A stretch of 64,000 nt of DNA from Bedellia somnulentella. Its lineage: Eukaryota; Arthropoda; Insecta; Lepidoptera; Bedelliidae. The notes beneath the pieces are model-generated. The model was not told the DNA's origin, did no database searches, and was given only the letters and a program-made list of their open reading frames with translations. Position 1 is the stretch's first letter. Every line of letters starts with the position of its first letter. Both the position numbers and the translations under genes were made by a program. Shown here piece by piece: positions 31,393 through 44,697 of the stretch. Location of the stretch: the NCBI GenBank assembly GCA_963576735.1, contig OY755188.1:992001-1056000 (forward strand), in the 5' to 3' direction.

Positions 31393-31613
31393 CCTTTCTA
31401 CCCATGGGTGTCGTAAGAGGCGACTAAGGGTATTGGGGCTTTTATTGGATTTTTGGGCGATGCGGTTGGAGACCCATCACCAAAAACCTTTATTTTTACC
31501 ATCTTTTCCCCACTCAACTTCCAAAAGTGGCTGAGGAATTAATAATTCCTTAGCTCTGGTTACCCCTTCTAGGGAAATATAGCCGTGAGTATATGTATGT
31601 ATGTATGTATGTA
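31393..31613 (+). mobile_element. SINE-A copy, head truncated
   Basis: Starts in TTTCTACCCATGGGTGTCG and runs to GTGAGTATATGTATGTATG. Confidence 0.85.
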
Positions 31614-31644
31614 TTTACTTTGTATCTTCAGGGACCTAGCTGCC

Positions 31645-31800
31645 AATAATTACATAACTGCACAGACCCAAGCCATTAGTTTCCGATTGCGTAGGCATAA
31701 ACTATCGATCGCCACTTTATGTAATCCTGCCAGCCCTCTCTAGCTTTTACTACTTTTATCAATATTTTCATTCATCCCCGTTTGTTCTTTAAAACGCCTG
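31645..31800 (-). mobile_element. LINE 3'-end fragment, degraded
   Basis: ATAAACTATCGATCGCCACT and following Cys/Arg-coding block; no tail left. Confidence 0.5.
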
Positions 31801-32284
31801 CCTTTTAGAGCAAATTGACTATTTTATTTAAGTATGTCCTCTGTGGTCGTCCTTTACTATATTTCCCATCCACATTGGCTGTATAAACTATACACATCTC
31901 TTGTATAAACCTGCACCTCTGATCTAATACTTTTTGTTATTTTTAAAACTAACATGTTTAAATTCTATTGCCTCCGTTTCACTTCACAAATGAACCTATC
32001 TACGCCCAGACAGGGTAAACAGAGAAGATACAGACATGTGGTTAAATAGGTCTATTAGAAATATAAACAACGTAATTTCGGTTTCCAAAACAAAGAACAA
32101 AGATGGGTTCCCTCAGGACTGACCGTCCGATGAGGGGACATTAACTGTACTCCCAGTAAGGACTTTTCATAGTACAAAAGCCATTTGATTCAATGGTTTT
32201 TGTTCAATTGATTTAAAGTTTGTGTGTCGGTAATTGTTGAGCAGTTTGTAGAAGATTAATTGTTTATTTGAAAAACTAACAACA

Positions 32285-32495
32285 ACATACACACATACAT
32301 ATACTCACGCCCTTATTTCCCATTGGGGTAGTCATACAGTACATTTCTTTAATTCTTCATACTTCGGACTCCTGCCTTTTTGAACACATTATCTATTTGG
32401 ACCAAATATGTCCACATGGGCTCTCTAGATCTCTTTTACTAATTTACTTTTATTTATTCTCTCATTGTGCCCAAACCAATCCATATCTAATTCTA
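32285..32495 (-). mobile_element. LINE 3'-end fragment
   Basis: CACACATACATATACTCACG tail. The coding block (CATACTTCGGACTCCTGCC ... CATTGTGCCCAAACC) corresponds to the WFGHIER region read in reverse. Confidence 0.6.
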
Positions 32496-32612
32496 CCCGT
32501 GGGTGATCGTAAGAGGCGAGTAAGGGTATAGGGGAATTTTAATTATTTTTGAGTAATGAATAAATCTTTTGGTCTGAAGCTCTGACTACCATTTGTAAAT
32601 TATCGCCTTGAG
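32496..32612 (+). mobile_element. Partial SINE-A copy
   Basis: CTACCCGTGGGTGATCGTAA and TCTGAAGCTCTGACTACC; interior missing. Confidence 0.5.
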
Positions 32613-33082
32613 TATATAAAAAAATGATTTAAAACGATAACAAGAAGAACCCCAATGCAGTGACCACTCCCCTAATAGATATTATGTTTTCACGATATTG
32701 TACCCACTACTGAGCACACACCTATACAGACAGACCTTCATGTCTCTCGCTAAACCCCAAAGCCTCCGTTTGTATTATACACAAAGAAAAGGCTTTGTTT
32801 TTTATTCCTGTAAGCTTCTGCTCTGTTTGATCGCCGAAATTGCGAATCTGTTTCGGAAAGCTCTGCGTTATTATTTTTTGACTGCAAAAGCTTATTATTT
32901 TAAGTTTTATTAGAAGTTTATGTATATTTCTCAAATGTATTTTTTTTGCTGATAAATTTTCTTTGTTTGGAAATAGACTGATAAACATAACTAGTGGTTT
33001 TATTTTATTTTAACTCTCATTTTTTTAATTTTGAATAAGTTGGTTTTCATATGATTTAAAAACAAAGTGTTTATACACTTTT

Positions 33083-33270
33083 GCCGTGTGGCTAAGAATG
33101 TCACTACCCATTTCTACCCACGGGTGTCGCAAGAGGCGACTAAAGGTATGGGGCTTTTTAAGTGGTTTCTAGGCGAAATGGTTGGAGACCCATCACCGAC
33201 AACCTTTATTTTACCATCTGTTCCCCACTCAGCCAAAAGTCGCCTGGTAATTTGTATGTATGTACCTACC
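33083..33270 (+). mobile_element. SINE-A copy, tail truncated
   Basis: TGCCGTGTGGCTAAGAATG head, ACGGGTGTCGCAAGAGGCGA, GGTTGGAGACCCATCACC. Confidence 0.8.
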
Positions 33271-33353
33271 TACGCACCCATAAGACCTTAATTTGATTGA
33301 CTTTACCACGTTGTATGGGAGAGATCAATTTTATTATAAGACCCCCAAATAGC

Positions 33354-33600
33354 AGTGTAGTGCCGGCTTAGAATGTCGCTACCCCTTTCTACCCACGGGT
33401 GTCGTAAGAGGCGACTAAGGGTATTGGGGCTTTTTATTGGATTTTTGGGCGATGCGTTTGAAGAAAATCCATCACCAAAAACCTTTATTAATACCATCTT
33501 TTCCCCACTCAACTTCCAAAAATTGCTGAGGAATTTATAATTCTTTAGCTCTGGTTACCCCTTCTAGGGAAATATAGCCGTGAGTATATGTCTATGTATG
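33354..33600 (+). mobile_element. SINE-A copy
   Basis: GTGTAGTGCCGGCTTAGAAT head to GTGAGTATATGTCTATGTAT tail; full length. Confidence 0.88.
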
Positions 33601-33639
33601 CACCACCAAATAGTTCTTCTTTGTAAAACTGGTAAATTT

Positions 33640-33730
33640 TTTCAATAACGTACATATTATCACGCCATTAGTTACCATTGGGTAGGCTAAGAGGATCGCC
33701 ACTTTATAGAGAGTTCAATAAGTTCCTTCT
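33640..33730 (-). mobile_element. LINE 3'-end fragment
   Basis: ATATTATCACGCCATTAGTT and AGAGGATCGCCACTTTATAG; short. Confidence 0.45.
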
Positions 33731-33879
33731 ACTCTATTGTATTCTATACTCATGTGAAAAATGTGTGGTTGGACAAGCTCAGAGAACGAACAAACCGGAC
33801 TTAGATTCATACATTATTATTTATATTCAATTTAAATTCGAGATGTTGTGCAGGTAACAAAAAGTCTAGCATATTTTGC

Positions 33880-34125
33880 ATACATACATATACTCACGGC
33901 TTCAAATTCCTTAAGTGGGAAGCCAGAACTGAGAAATTAGAAATACCTCAGCCACTTTTGGAAGTTGAGTGGGGGAAAGATGGTATAATAAAGGTTGTTG
34001 GTGATGCGTCTCCCACCGCATCGCCCAAAATCTCTTAAAAAGCCCCAATACCCTTAGTCGCCTCTTACGTACACCTACGGGTCGATATGGGGTAATGCTT
34101 TTTTAAGCCGACAGTACACAGTAAA
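33880..34125 (-). mobile_element. SINE-A copy
   Basis: CATACATACATATACTCACG tail to ACAGTACACAGT head; full length, diverged. Confidence 0.82.
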
Positions 34126-34969
34126 GCATATTTAAAAGTAACCATAATATATTTCTAAATTTATATTTATGAACTATAATGAATCTTTAAACATATGCTG
34201 TTGAATGCACAAATTGCAACAACCATTCTCACAGCATGCAACTGCAACTGACGTTTTATTTATTTGATTTCAACTCAGTATGTGTTTCTCAGACAGAAAC
34301 ATGTGTTACTTACAAATAGATTTGATTCATGCTACGGGTTCCCTAGAGGTTCTTTTGCACCATACAGTTTTTTATGAAGTGATTCTACAGTGTCTTTTGA
34401 AATCAACATTTCGGAAGTAGATGGAACAGGAATATCTGTCAAAAAAAATATATACTAAAGTCTCTGCTTGCTCTAATGGAAATTACAGTCGTAGTTATGT
34501 ATATCTCACCTAATTTTTGGACAGTATTTTTGGTTGTTATTATTTGTAGAGGACAGTGACGTAGGATATTTCAGGGCATGATATTTTTTTTTAAATAAAT
34601 GGTAATCCGAAATAAGTTAAACAGAAATATACATATACGAGATAATTAATAAATGGTATGGAGGCAAATTATGTTCATCGTATATATAAACACATAGGAT
34701 CGTTCATAGTCGTGAAATGACCACTTTGAAATGATGTTGTACGTGTCACTAGCCCAGTATTTATTATTTCAGCAGTGGAAACTATATTGCATTTCACTTA
34801 AAATATGTAGAACCAATGTAGATGATAATTTTAATTTTAATTTTAAGGCGTTTAAAGACCAAATAGAAAACATAGTACATCGTAGATAGTTACTAGATAA
34901 AATTTGTTTAAAGAGACTCCACATACAGACATGCAGACAAACTGTAAAAACAGTTTATACTTACTACTA

Positions 34970-35220
34970 TAATAGTATATACTAGCTGACCCGACAGATT
35001 TCGTACTGTAAATTTGCTTATGCCGAACTTTAGGCGTTGTTATAAAATAAATGTTAAGGGTGGACAATCCTATCACTTAGGGGTATGAAAAATAGATGTT
35101 AGCCGATTCTCAGACCTACTTACCATGCATTCAAAATTTGGTTAAAATCGATAAAGCCGTTTCGGAGGAGTACGGAGACAAACATGGTGACACGAGAATT
35201 TTATATATTAGAAGATGAGA
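34970..35220. repeat. Old dispersed repeat
   Basis: ACTAGCTGACCCGACAGATT ... AGCCGATTCTCAGACCTACT ... AAGCCGTTTCGGAGGAGTAC ... GACACGAGAATTTTATATAT. I know these blocks as a common lepidopteran interspersed repeat but cannot assign its class. Confidence 0.6.
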
Positions 35221-35257
35221 GGCTTGTTAAGATCTTCAAAATAGCCTCTTTTAACAT

Positions 35258-35499
35258 ACATAAATATACTCACGGCTATATTTCCCTAGAAGGGGTAGCC
35301 AGAGCTAAGGAATTATAAATTCCTCAGCCACTTTTGGAAGTTGAGTGGAGAAAAGATGGTAAAAATAAAGGTTTTTGGTGATGGGTCTCCAACCGCATCG
35401 CCCAAAAATCCAATAAAAAGCCCCAATACTCTTAGTCGCCTCTTACGACACCCGTGGGTAGAAAGGGGTAGCGACATTCTAAGCCGGCACTACACGGCA
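35258..35499 (-). mobile_element. SINE-A copy
   Basis: Full length; GCCTCTTACGACACCCGTGG and CACTACACGGCAA at the head end. Confidence 0.88.
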
Positions 35500-35837
35500 A
35501 ACTGGCACCTCTTTTAACCTGATTACAAATTAATGCAGTTACCACAACTAACTTCATTCCACCCTTTCCAAAACCAGTATAAATAAACATCGCGTATATC
35601 TTGCAAGATATCCGCGGGGTTCTCACAGCACTCTGCCGGTCACAGCTGGCGGCCGGCTCGATAATGCAGCCTACTGCTATATAGCCTCTTAACGCGAAAC
35701 GAACTTTCGAGACATTATACATTATTATATTTGGCTGCTGTCGCGTCGTGGGGTGAAACTATTGGGTATTAGAGTGTTTTTGGACTGGAATAATTTTGGA
35801 AATTTAAATTTTGGAACCTATATTTTTTAATGTAAGA

Positions 35838-36074
35838 TACATACATACATACATATACTCACGGCTATAAATCTCTAGAAGGGGTAGCCAGAGCTAAGGG
35901 ATAAGGAATTCCTCAGCCACTTTTGGATATTTGAGTGGGGAAAAGATGGTAAAATAAAGGTTGTTGGTTATGGGTCTCCAACCGCATCGCCAAAATCGCC
36001 CCAAAAGCCCCAATACCGTTAGTCGCCTCTTACGTGCACCCACCGGAAGAAATGGGGTAGTGTTATTCTAAGCC
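35838..36074 (-). mobile_element. SINE-A copy abutting SINE-B
   Basis: Long (CATA)n tail, head cut at ATTCTAAGCCG, where SINE-B begins. Confidence 0.85.
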
Positions 36075-36432
36075 GTGGATAGAACACCCGCCCGGAAAAC
36101 AGAAGGGCGTGAGTTCCAATCCTGGGACGGGCCTACACCAATTTGTCTTTTCTAAAGTCATATGTGTGGTTAATTTATCATGGTTGCTAACGGTGAGGGA
36201 AAACATCGTGAGGAAACCCACATGGCTGAGTTGTACTTAGTCATGTGACAGTGTATTCGTACAAAACGGCGATAGGCCTGCCCCCTATCACGTGAGTACA
36301 CTGTCCATGCAAAACGTGGGTACCTTCTCTGGAAACTAGATGGCGCTTGCCATGTGAGTTCAGGAGTATTGGTACCTCTGCCAACCCCTTCGGGGATAAA
36401 CGGCGTGAACGTTTATGTTATGTTTATGTTAT
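36075..36432 (+). mobile_element. SINE-B copy
   Basis: Head GTGGATAGAACACCCGCCCG with B-box GAGTTCCAATCCT, hairpin region, CCAACCCCTTCGGGGATAAA, and a GGCGTGAACGTTTATGTTAT tail. Confidence 0.85.
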
Positions 36433-36985
36433 GGTATCTAAAATTATCTTACACAAGTTATACTGCCTTAGTAGGTTTTGTCGAATACAAATCTCTTGGT
36501 ATTGATTTCTAGTATTATTGCCCTTCGTAAAGGTTCGTCGATATTATCTTACCCTAATTTAATAAAAAAACAGACACAGATATTAAATCAATCATTTTCA
36601 CTATTTAAGTTCAGTCATTTAAGTTAAGTACACTATCTTGTTTTGTTTCATGGTAGATAGCTTATATTTCGCAGACTGCTTGTTTTGTTTCTCACTATCA
36701 AAAGCTCGTCAGCAGAATATGCTACACGCAACAAGATATCTTGAGAACAAGTTGTAGTTGCCAAGAAACTATTATCTCTCAACTCAGCTCTACGTTACGC
36801 TGTATTTCCCAGAAATGGTCACAGAGGTAGTATATTTCTGAACAAAATGTGACAATTTGGTCACCTGCTGTTCTAAGTTTCCACGATTTGCTTCGACAGT
36901 GTGTTTGCGTGATCAGGGACAGGCCTATGACTGTTTTGTACAAATACATTGTAACAATTTTTAATTTTGGTAATAAATAAATTAT

Positions 36986-37242
36986 ACATACATACATATA
37001 CTCACGGCTATAAATCCCGAGAAGGGGTAGCCAGAGCTAAGGAATTAAAAATTCTTCAGCGACTTTTGGAAACTTGAGTGGGGAAAAGATGGTAAAGTAA
37101 AGGTTGTTGGTGATCGGTATCCAACCGCATCGCCCAAAAATCCCTTAAAAGCCCCAATACCGTTAGTCGCCTCTTACGTACACCCACCGGAAGAAATGGG
37201 GTAGTGCTCTAGTGTAGTATTCTAAGCCGACACTACACAGCA
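36986..37242 (-). mobile_element. SINE-A copy
   Basis: Full length with a small extra insertion (CTAGTGTAG) near the head. Confidence 0.86.
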
Positions 37243-38044
37243 AAAAATTAATTATATTATTCATATATTTAATTAACTAAAATGCAAAGTTCACCTAAAA
37301 GTATTTGCTTGTAATTTGAACACAGGTGACATTGTCACAAATAGAACATTAAAAGAAACGTTTTGGAATACTTTGCCAGAGGTTTAAATAAAGAACATTT
37401 TGTATTAAATAAAACAAAAAGATATATTCTGAAACGACCGAATTCTAGGTCAACAATTCCTAATTGGAGAAAAAGACATTGACAGTGTAACATAATTCTG
37501 TGGAAACAGTTCGTTCTCAGCAGTAAATAAATTGAAATAAAATCCTGAAAAAGAATAAACAAGCAAGCTTACGCAGTACTTTTATTGTGTAGTTGCTTAC
37601 CTCAAACAAACAAAGAAAACAAAAGCAATAAAACTCTCGAAATTTTTATTCTCCTTTAAACACTTTTCTGGAAGCAATTTTCTCAGATCGGGGTAACAAA
37701 TCATCGCATTGTCCCCGACCCTTCCGCATTTTCCACACCATAAAATAAAGCGATGCCTAAAAGAAAGAATATTTTTATCATCGTACCCTCAGCTTAAAAA
37801 CTGTAATAACATCAAGACAAACTCTTCTTCCTTTATCTTACTTAGGGTTCCTTATCTGGTGATTTCGGGGCGTTTAGATAACTTTATTTATTGGAAGGTG
37901 GGTCATTGTTTTTCTGTTTTCTTATGGGGTTTTTGGCTTTATGATTTGTCCATTTACTTTAACACAGATAATATAATACTTTAACACATAGTTAGTGCTT
38001 ACTGGTATGAATCCCAAAATTCTAGTGTCACTTTTGGAAATTAC

Positions 38045-38215
38045 ATACATACATACATATTCTCACGCCGTTAGTTCCTATTGGGGTAGGCAGAGACTAT
38101 CGATCGCCACTTTGTACGATCCTGGCAAACCTCTCTAGCTTCATTCACATCCATCAATCTTTTCATACATGCTCTTTTATTCTTCGTACTTCGGACACCT
38201 ACCTTTTTGAGTTGT
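38045..38215 (-). mobile_element. LINE 3'-end fragment
   Basis: CATACATACATATTCTCACG tail, CTATCGATCGCCACTTTGTA, CATCAATCTTTTCATACATG, CTTCGTACTTCGGACACC. Confidence 0.75.
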
Positions 38216-38434
38216 ATGGGGAAAATATTGTAAAATAAGGGATGGTTCGTGTTGGGTCCATTACCCTTAGTTGTTTAACACTGCTATTTCAAACCGATAC
38301 TACACTCCACAGCTAATGCAACAAAGTATCATTATAGTTGCATTTTTTTGTAAAAATCGCATGACTTTTATAGTTAAACAACAACCAAAAGTTAAGTATT
38401 TTTGTTCATGAAAACCTCATGTGGGGATTATTAC

Positions 38435-38583
38435 TAATAAATAAAGAATAAATAAAGGAAAGAAAAATTTCGACACAGGCTATCAATTGGTAGAGCGTCG
38501 GGGCGTACTTATACCTGAGGTCGCGGGTTCGATGCCCGCCTGTGTCGAAATTTTTCTTTCCTTTATTTATTCTTTATTTATTA
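38435..38583 (+). repeat. tRNA-like unit flanked by a perfect 46-bp inverted repeat
   Basis: Left arm 38435-38480 and right arm 38538-38583 are exact reverse complements (46 of 46). The 57-bp spacer holds a tRNA-like D arm (CAATTGGTAGAGCG), an imperfect anticodon arm, and a T arm (GCGGGTTCGATGCCCGC). The innermost arm bases (GACACAG/CTGTGTC) are the acceptor stem, so the arms extend that stem. Upstream is the family's CCTCATGTGGGGATTATTAC block. Confidence 0.85.
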
Positions 38584-38631
38584 ACAACCAAAAGGTTTAC
38601 TAATCTGTAAAATACTAATATGAATAAGAAT

Positions 38632-38833
38632 ACGTGGGTGATCGTAAGAGGCGACTAAGGGTATAGGGGGCTTTTTAAGTGATTTTTGGGCGATGTGGTA
38701 TGAGACCCGTCACCAAAAACATTTATTATAAACATCTTTTCCTAATCAACTTTTAAAAGTGGCTGAGGAATTTATCATTCCAAAGCTCTGGCTACCCCGT
38801 TAAGGGATTTATAGCCGTGAGTATATGTATGTA
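38632..38833 (+). mobile_element. SINE-A copy, head truncated
   Basis: Starts near GTGGGTGATCGTAAGAGGCG, ends GTGAGTATATGTATGTAT. Confidence 0.82.
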
Positions 38834-39292
38834 TAACAAATACAGCTAATTACGATTGAATCTCATGCTAAGCTGAAAACTGCAAACTGTGTTTACCCCT
38901 AATAAGTCTATTGTTTGAATTTGTGGCACAACTTCAAAGAATTTTCACGTTTGAATTCATGTCCTCATTGAGGTGCAGAGTCCTCCTCTACACCTAATAA
39001 ACTTTTACGAGGTGGCATTAAGTTGACCCCTTCGTTTGGGGGCACTGACTGTTAGAAAAGTTTATAATTTAATTATATCACCCAGAGGAGTCGTTTGCTC
39101 TGTTCTATATGTGCAGTTGTTAAATACAGATTTGGTATCGGGGTATGATTTAAATTATCATACATATAAATTTTATGCAAATTACTGAACCTACTGAAAG
39201 GGTGGAATTTGAATACAGATAATATTTATTGTGGACATGAATACTGAAACATTTCAAAAAACATTGTGGTGAAAGCAAAACAATATTTACAT

Positions 39293-39487
39293 AAACGTTT
39301 ACGCCGAATATCCCCGAAGGGGTTGGCAGAGGTACTAATACTTCTGGACATCATGTGACTTTGTCACCTGGTGTTCAGAGTACCCACGTTTTGCATAGAC
39401 AGAGTACTCACGTGATAGGGGGGCAGGCAAATTGGTGTGGGCTCGACACTTGCTCGTTAACAGGTGTTCTACCCATTGAGCTAACAC
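39293..39487 (-). mobile_element. SINE-B copy, internally shortened
   Basis: AAACGTTTACGCCGAATATC, CCGAAGGGGTTGGCAGAGG, then a jump to the reversed head GTTCTACCCATTGAGCTAAC. Confidence 0.8.
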
Positions 39488-39524
39488 GTCGTCAAACCAA
39501 TATTTGTAGACCATTTTACTTACC

Positions 39525-39700
39525 TATATGTATCCATATGCTCACGGACAAAATACCAAAAAGGGGTACCCAGAGCTTCAGAGACTGAGACTCTTGAGCC
39601 ACATTTGTAAGTTTATAGGGGAGAAGATGGTAGAAATTAAGTATCGTTGGTGATGGGTCTCCAACCGCATCACCTAAAAACCCTTTAAATAGCTCCATAC
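39525..39700 (-). mobile_element. SINE-A copy, head truncated
   Basis: ATGCTCACGGACAAAATACC to ACCGCATCACCTAAAAACCC. Confidence 0.75.
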
Positions 39701-41367
39701 CCTTAAAAGATATATAAGATCTGATTCTGAAGGAAATTTGGTGTTTCTAAAGTGTTTGCTACTTAAAAAAGCAACCCTGCTTAAAAAAACAACCCATTGG
39801 AAGACAATAAAAGTTCAACGTAATTTATTTTATGCTTTATTTACAAAATGATATAATATAATAATTATTCACCAATTCTAAAACTTATAAATCTATTACG
39901 TTAAACTATCAATATTCTATAGCATATTATGAAAAATAATATAATGTTTTTATTTCTTTTGTTTCTTCAGTTACTGTTCACTCCTTATGAAATTTTGCTT
40001 ATTATTGTATACCTATGTAATTTTCGATGGTTCTAGCGTTCCACTCATGAAAGGATTTCGTCAATCCTGTTTAATAAGTGTAGATGAAATAGACCATTGC
40101 GATTTATAATACGCTTTGCTATCGCAAACGTATTATGGTATTCGATTATCACAACTCATTTCTGCATTTGAAATCCTTACCCTCATTTATGGAAGTGATC
40201 CTCATGACTTATCTTAAGTTAATCCTACATCCTTATATAATCTAAGTTGAATGGATGTTTAATTAATTGACAATAATGTTGTTAACATAATGCACAGTCA
40301 CGCGCCGTACAGATCACTCAATTTCGGCTAAAACATAATATTCAATTATCGTAATGTTTTAATCTCTGGTTCCCTCTATTTGTTTAGTAAGAGGGCAACG
40401 CTCATTTGGGGGTTGGTTAATAATGATGGAGACAGCCTGTTGTGAAAACTGGCCATTGTAGTTGTAACCTATTTCTTTATCACCAAAAGTGGTGTCTGTC
40501 ATATGACTAACTAGTTTCTGTTGACTGTTAGGGTTTGGTTTCACATAGCATAAAATAATAATAATTAAAAGCACAACCGTTTTATAAATTTAAACTCACG
40601 GCTTTAAGTTCTAAAAAGTCAAGAGTTTCAGAATCATAAATTCCTTAGCCGCTTTTGGAAGGTGAATGGGCTGTAAGTACTGTAACCTGAGATACGGGCG
40701 ATGAGCCTAGTTCGGGTGCAGTCGACACCAAATAATGTAAACTCTTTTTATGTATAAATAACTATTACTACTATTACTATTAAAAATGGAGAATACTGCA
40801 CATAAAGTATATTTGTTTCAAAATGGTATCTCCTTTAAAAATAAAATGATAACAAATAAAAAAATTGTAGACACAGAATTTGTAACGATCTGTTTATTCA
40901 TTTTAAAAACTCTTTTGCTGTAACCGTTCATCTAATGTGCAGTTTAACTATATGTTACTTTATGTTATATGTCAGTTATGTATGACCATATCTCCGTGAG
41001 AGCACTAATTTTTTAACCAAATAAGTCTATATAAACAGCCGGTTCAACGAGTTCAGCAATAATATAGATAAAAGTCTTTTAATTATTTGTCAAGCTTGTT
41101 AAATGAGACTAATACTTATTATAAGGAAAACCCTTTGGTCTCAGTTTATACAATTGTATGTATCAGTTTGTTTGTGTGTAGAGCGGTTTGTTTTCGTTCC
41201 GTTAATCTAATCAGTCGTGTGGGTTTCCTAGATTTTCCTGGTTATTAACCAGACTAATAAATGAAAAACGAAATATAACTTATAAGATTTTCAAGAACGC
41301 AGGCTCGATTCAGGGGCCAAACCCGCGCATGACGAAATCATAAATAAATAAGTAACTAAGTCGAAGT

Positions 41368-41549
41368 CTAAGGGTATTGGGGCTTTTTATTGGATGTTTG
41401 GACGATGCGGTTGGAGACCCATCACCAAAAACCTTTGTTTTACCGCCTTTTCCCCACTCAACTTCCAAAAGTGGCTGAGGAATTTATAATTCCTTGGCTC
41501 TGGCTACCCCTTCTAGGGAATTATAGCCGTGAGTATATGTATGTATGTA
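41368..41549 (+). mobile_element. SINE-A copy, head truncated
   Basis: Starts in CTAAGGGTATTGGGGC and ends GTGAGTATATGTATGTATG. Confidence 0.83.
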
Positions 41550-42059
41550 ACTAAGTCTAGTCTCCTGATGTCTAAACTAGGTTACTCCCAAACATTTAAA
41601 AATCCTCAGGGATAACTGACTGAGCGTACAAGTGAGGGATTAAGATGATGTATTGTATGTAGATGTATTGGTGCTGGTAAAGTTTATCCGCTAGGGGAGT
41701 CTGTGTTCTTTTCACTTTGTACAAAGTTAAGAAAAGTTGTTTTATCACGAGCCACCACTGCAGGCAAGTTGGGGTGGCTTCGGTTTGTTTCGGCATTTCT
41801 TTAAGGTTTGGTGCAGTGCATTTTTTTAATTGCATATAATTAGAACTTACATATTTTTTAATAGCCATGGGATTATCTTATAAGAAACATACATATACGA
41901 AAATTGATTTTTCCCATTGTTTTATTAAGATTAGCCAATACTAGCTATATATTGTAATTGTTTTTTTCTTTATATCGTGGCTTTTGTAATTATATAAATC
42001 GATAGTTTAAGTATGCACTAAGTTAAAAGGCACCAAATTTTAAGAAGTATAAGCATTGA

Positions 42060-42315
42060 TGAAACTGGGATCTGAACATAACATAACATAAACATAACAT
42101 GTTAGAGTACATAAATGTCTAATTATGTACTGTTCACTGAGAAACCCACATAGTGGATTTGTACTTAATCTAGTCACCCAGCCCTCTACCATGTGAGAGT
42201 ACTGCCCAACCCAAAACGGGGGAACTCTAAACATTTAGTGATAAAAACGGCACGTCATGTGTAAAAGTATTATTAACTCTACTCTGCCACGTATGTATGC
42301 CGTGAACGTAGACTT
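42060..42315 (+). mobile_element. Old SINE-B copy
   Basis: AACATAACATAAACATAACA, GAAACCCACATAGTGGATTT, ACTCTGCCACG and GCCGTGAACGT; strongly diverged. Confidence 0.55.
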
Positions 42316-44327
42316 TGATTTTAAGTTGCTTTCTCTATAAAACCTCCCATTTCTTTTACTCTATCTTTGTTTAAAAAACTAGTTCTTTTGAGTTAGTCAG
42401 TAGTTTAGGTCCTGTTATTCTAACCGCAAAAGTGCTAAACGAAGGCAAGCCGAAATAAAACAAACCCTAATAGATAGTGAGGGGTGTTCTGTCAGTTTGA
42501 TGGATAGTAGATCGCTAGGGATGTGAACAAGTCGATACAGTCGGATTGATAGAGCACGGTGCATACTTGCCGGAGCAAGTGGAGCCATCGATCTTTGTAT
42601 TTTTATTGATTCCAACAAAAGAAGGGTTCACGATATGAGATGATTACATGAAACAAGAATACCAAAATGTAATTGTTTTCCGTTCTTTGAAAAAAACATT
42701 AGATTTTTGAGTAGATTGGATAAATATTTTATTTATCTTGTTTTTATTTGACAGCGACACTATAAGCCATATATATGTTATTTCCAATTTACTTTACTGT
42801 AACTGCTATTGATCAATTCATCTAAAATCTGTATCGAATATAAAATTAACGGATATTAAATAAAAGATCTATTTTCAACAAAGACTAATATTGAATATTA
42901 TGTAAATGGACTTCACAAGAACTGTCTTAATTACGTTATTTACTAATTACTCAATTTAATATGTGCTCGGTTCAGGTGAGAATGAGGTTCTGCATAGGTG
43001 TAAATTTTATTTCTTGTTCATGTGCACTTGTACCTCTAACAACCCTTATATGATGTACAACCCTCTATGTGCGCTATAAGAGACTCAAATTCAAATAATG
43101 TGTCTGTAATTCAAAATAATCACAACAGAAAAAAATATTTTGGACAATACATTTCAAACGCAGCGTCGAGACAGTCAAAACAATCGTATCATGATTTGTA
43201 GTTAACAATTTAGCAACGATAACATCTAGTCGGCCCATCACAGTCACGGTACCAAATTTTATAACAAAAACACAGACCTTTTGTGTTTTGTACAAATTAA
43301 TCCGTATCATCTGCTACCTTTCTAATTATTTAAAAGGGAGCACAACCCTACGCTAAGCCGGAGCGCGTGCCACCCCTAATTGTTGCACCCAATAATGTAG
43401 TGTGACCATACTTTCCGAGGGGATTTACTGGGCCCATATATTGTGACAAAACTGGAACAGTCTTATGAAATCCTTGGGGACGTATTGTTAATAGGCAAAC
43501 CGTGTATGCGGTTGTACATCGGTCAAATGGGTATGGTGAATTGAATGGTGTTCATATTTTGGCGAATTTTGAATTAATGTGAGGGTTGGTGTTGGGGTTC
43601 TTTGTTATTTTATCATTTAATTTAGAGCATTATTTTTTGATATGCTATTGAAAAATATTTTACCATTTCATAAACCGTGTGTTAAGAGTAGCTTTCCTGT
43701 TTTTTGCCGAGGGAATCGTAAGAGGTGACCAAACTTTCTGGTTAGGTCGCAAACAAAATGAAATTAATTTAATTCAAAGAAGTTATGTAGAGGCTTGAAC
43801 AAGATCTACCTAGGATGGTTTTCAGTGGCGCTAGTTCTATCTTATAAAGATTATTTTCTTTTTTCTCAGTAAAACAATGAGGTGAAAGATTATTGTATTT
43901 TAGTTGACATTGCTTCTGTAGAATAACGAACAGTATGAATTCAGTACTTGAAACTAGATCTTAATGATATCAAATCAGTATTGTGTTGATAGGATTGGAT
44001 GGATTAGGCCCTGCTAGCTACTAACGATACAAAGCTGTTTTTTCCATTTAATTTTTTAACAATTCAAGTAAATCGATATCTTGCTTTAGAAATGAAGTCT
44101 GAAATTGCCAACATATTTATAAATTAAGTTATCTTATGTTAAGTTTACTCATTTTTGCAACAGAAGGAAACTATGTGGATGGACAAGCCTTATAAGAAAC
44201 TACAGTCACATACCTGAGCAGATTTTATAACACCCTAATGAGAAGAGATTATTTGAATGGAATGAAATCTATGGCTCTTCGGTTGGAGAACTATTTCTCT
44301 CCCATTGAACTACCAAGGAAAACATAA

Positions 44328-44697
44328 CATAAACATACATAAACATAAACGTTCACGCCGAATATCCCCGAAGGGGTTGGCAGAGGTACTAATACTTCTG
44401 AACATCACGTGACTTTGTCACCTGGCGTTCAGAGTACCCACGTTTTGCATGGACAGTGTACTCACGTGATAGGGGGCAGGCCTATCGCCGTTTTGTACGA
44501 ATACACTGTCACATGACTAAGTACAACTCAGCCATGTGGGTTTCCTCACGATGTTTTCCCTCACCGTTAACAACCATGATAAATTAACCACACTTATGTC
44601 TTTAGAAAAGACAAATTGGTGTAGGCCCGACCCAGGTTTGAACACTAGTCGTTTGCACGATAACCGAGTGTTCTACCCACTGGTCTATCACGGTTGT
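44328..44697 (-). mobile_element. SINE-B copy, full length
   Basis: Tail AACATAAACATACATAAACA at left; the reversed head GTTCTACCCACTGGTCTATC at right, with the full hairpin body. Confidence 0.88.

Noticed and set aside
32698..32988. Overlapping 71- and 88-codon frames
   Set aside because: No homology recognised, opposite strands both open by chance, no regulatory context.
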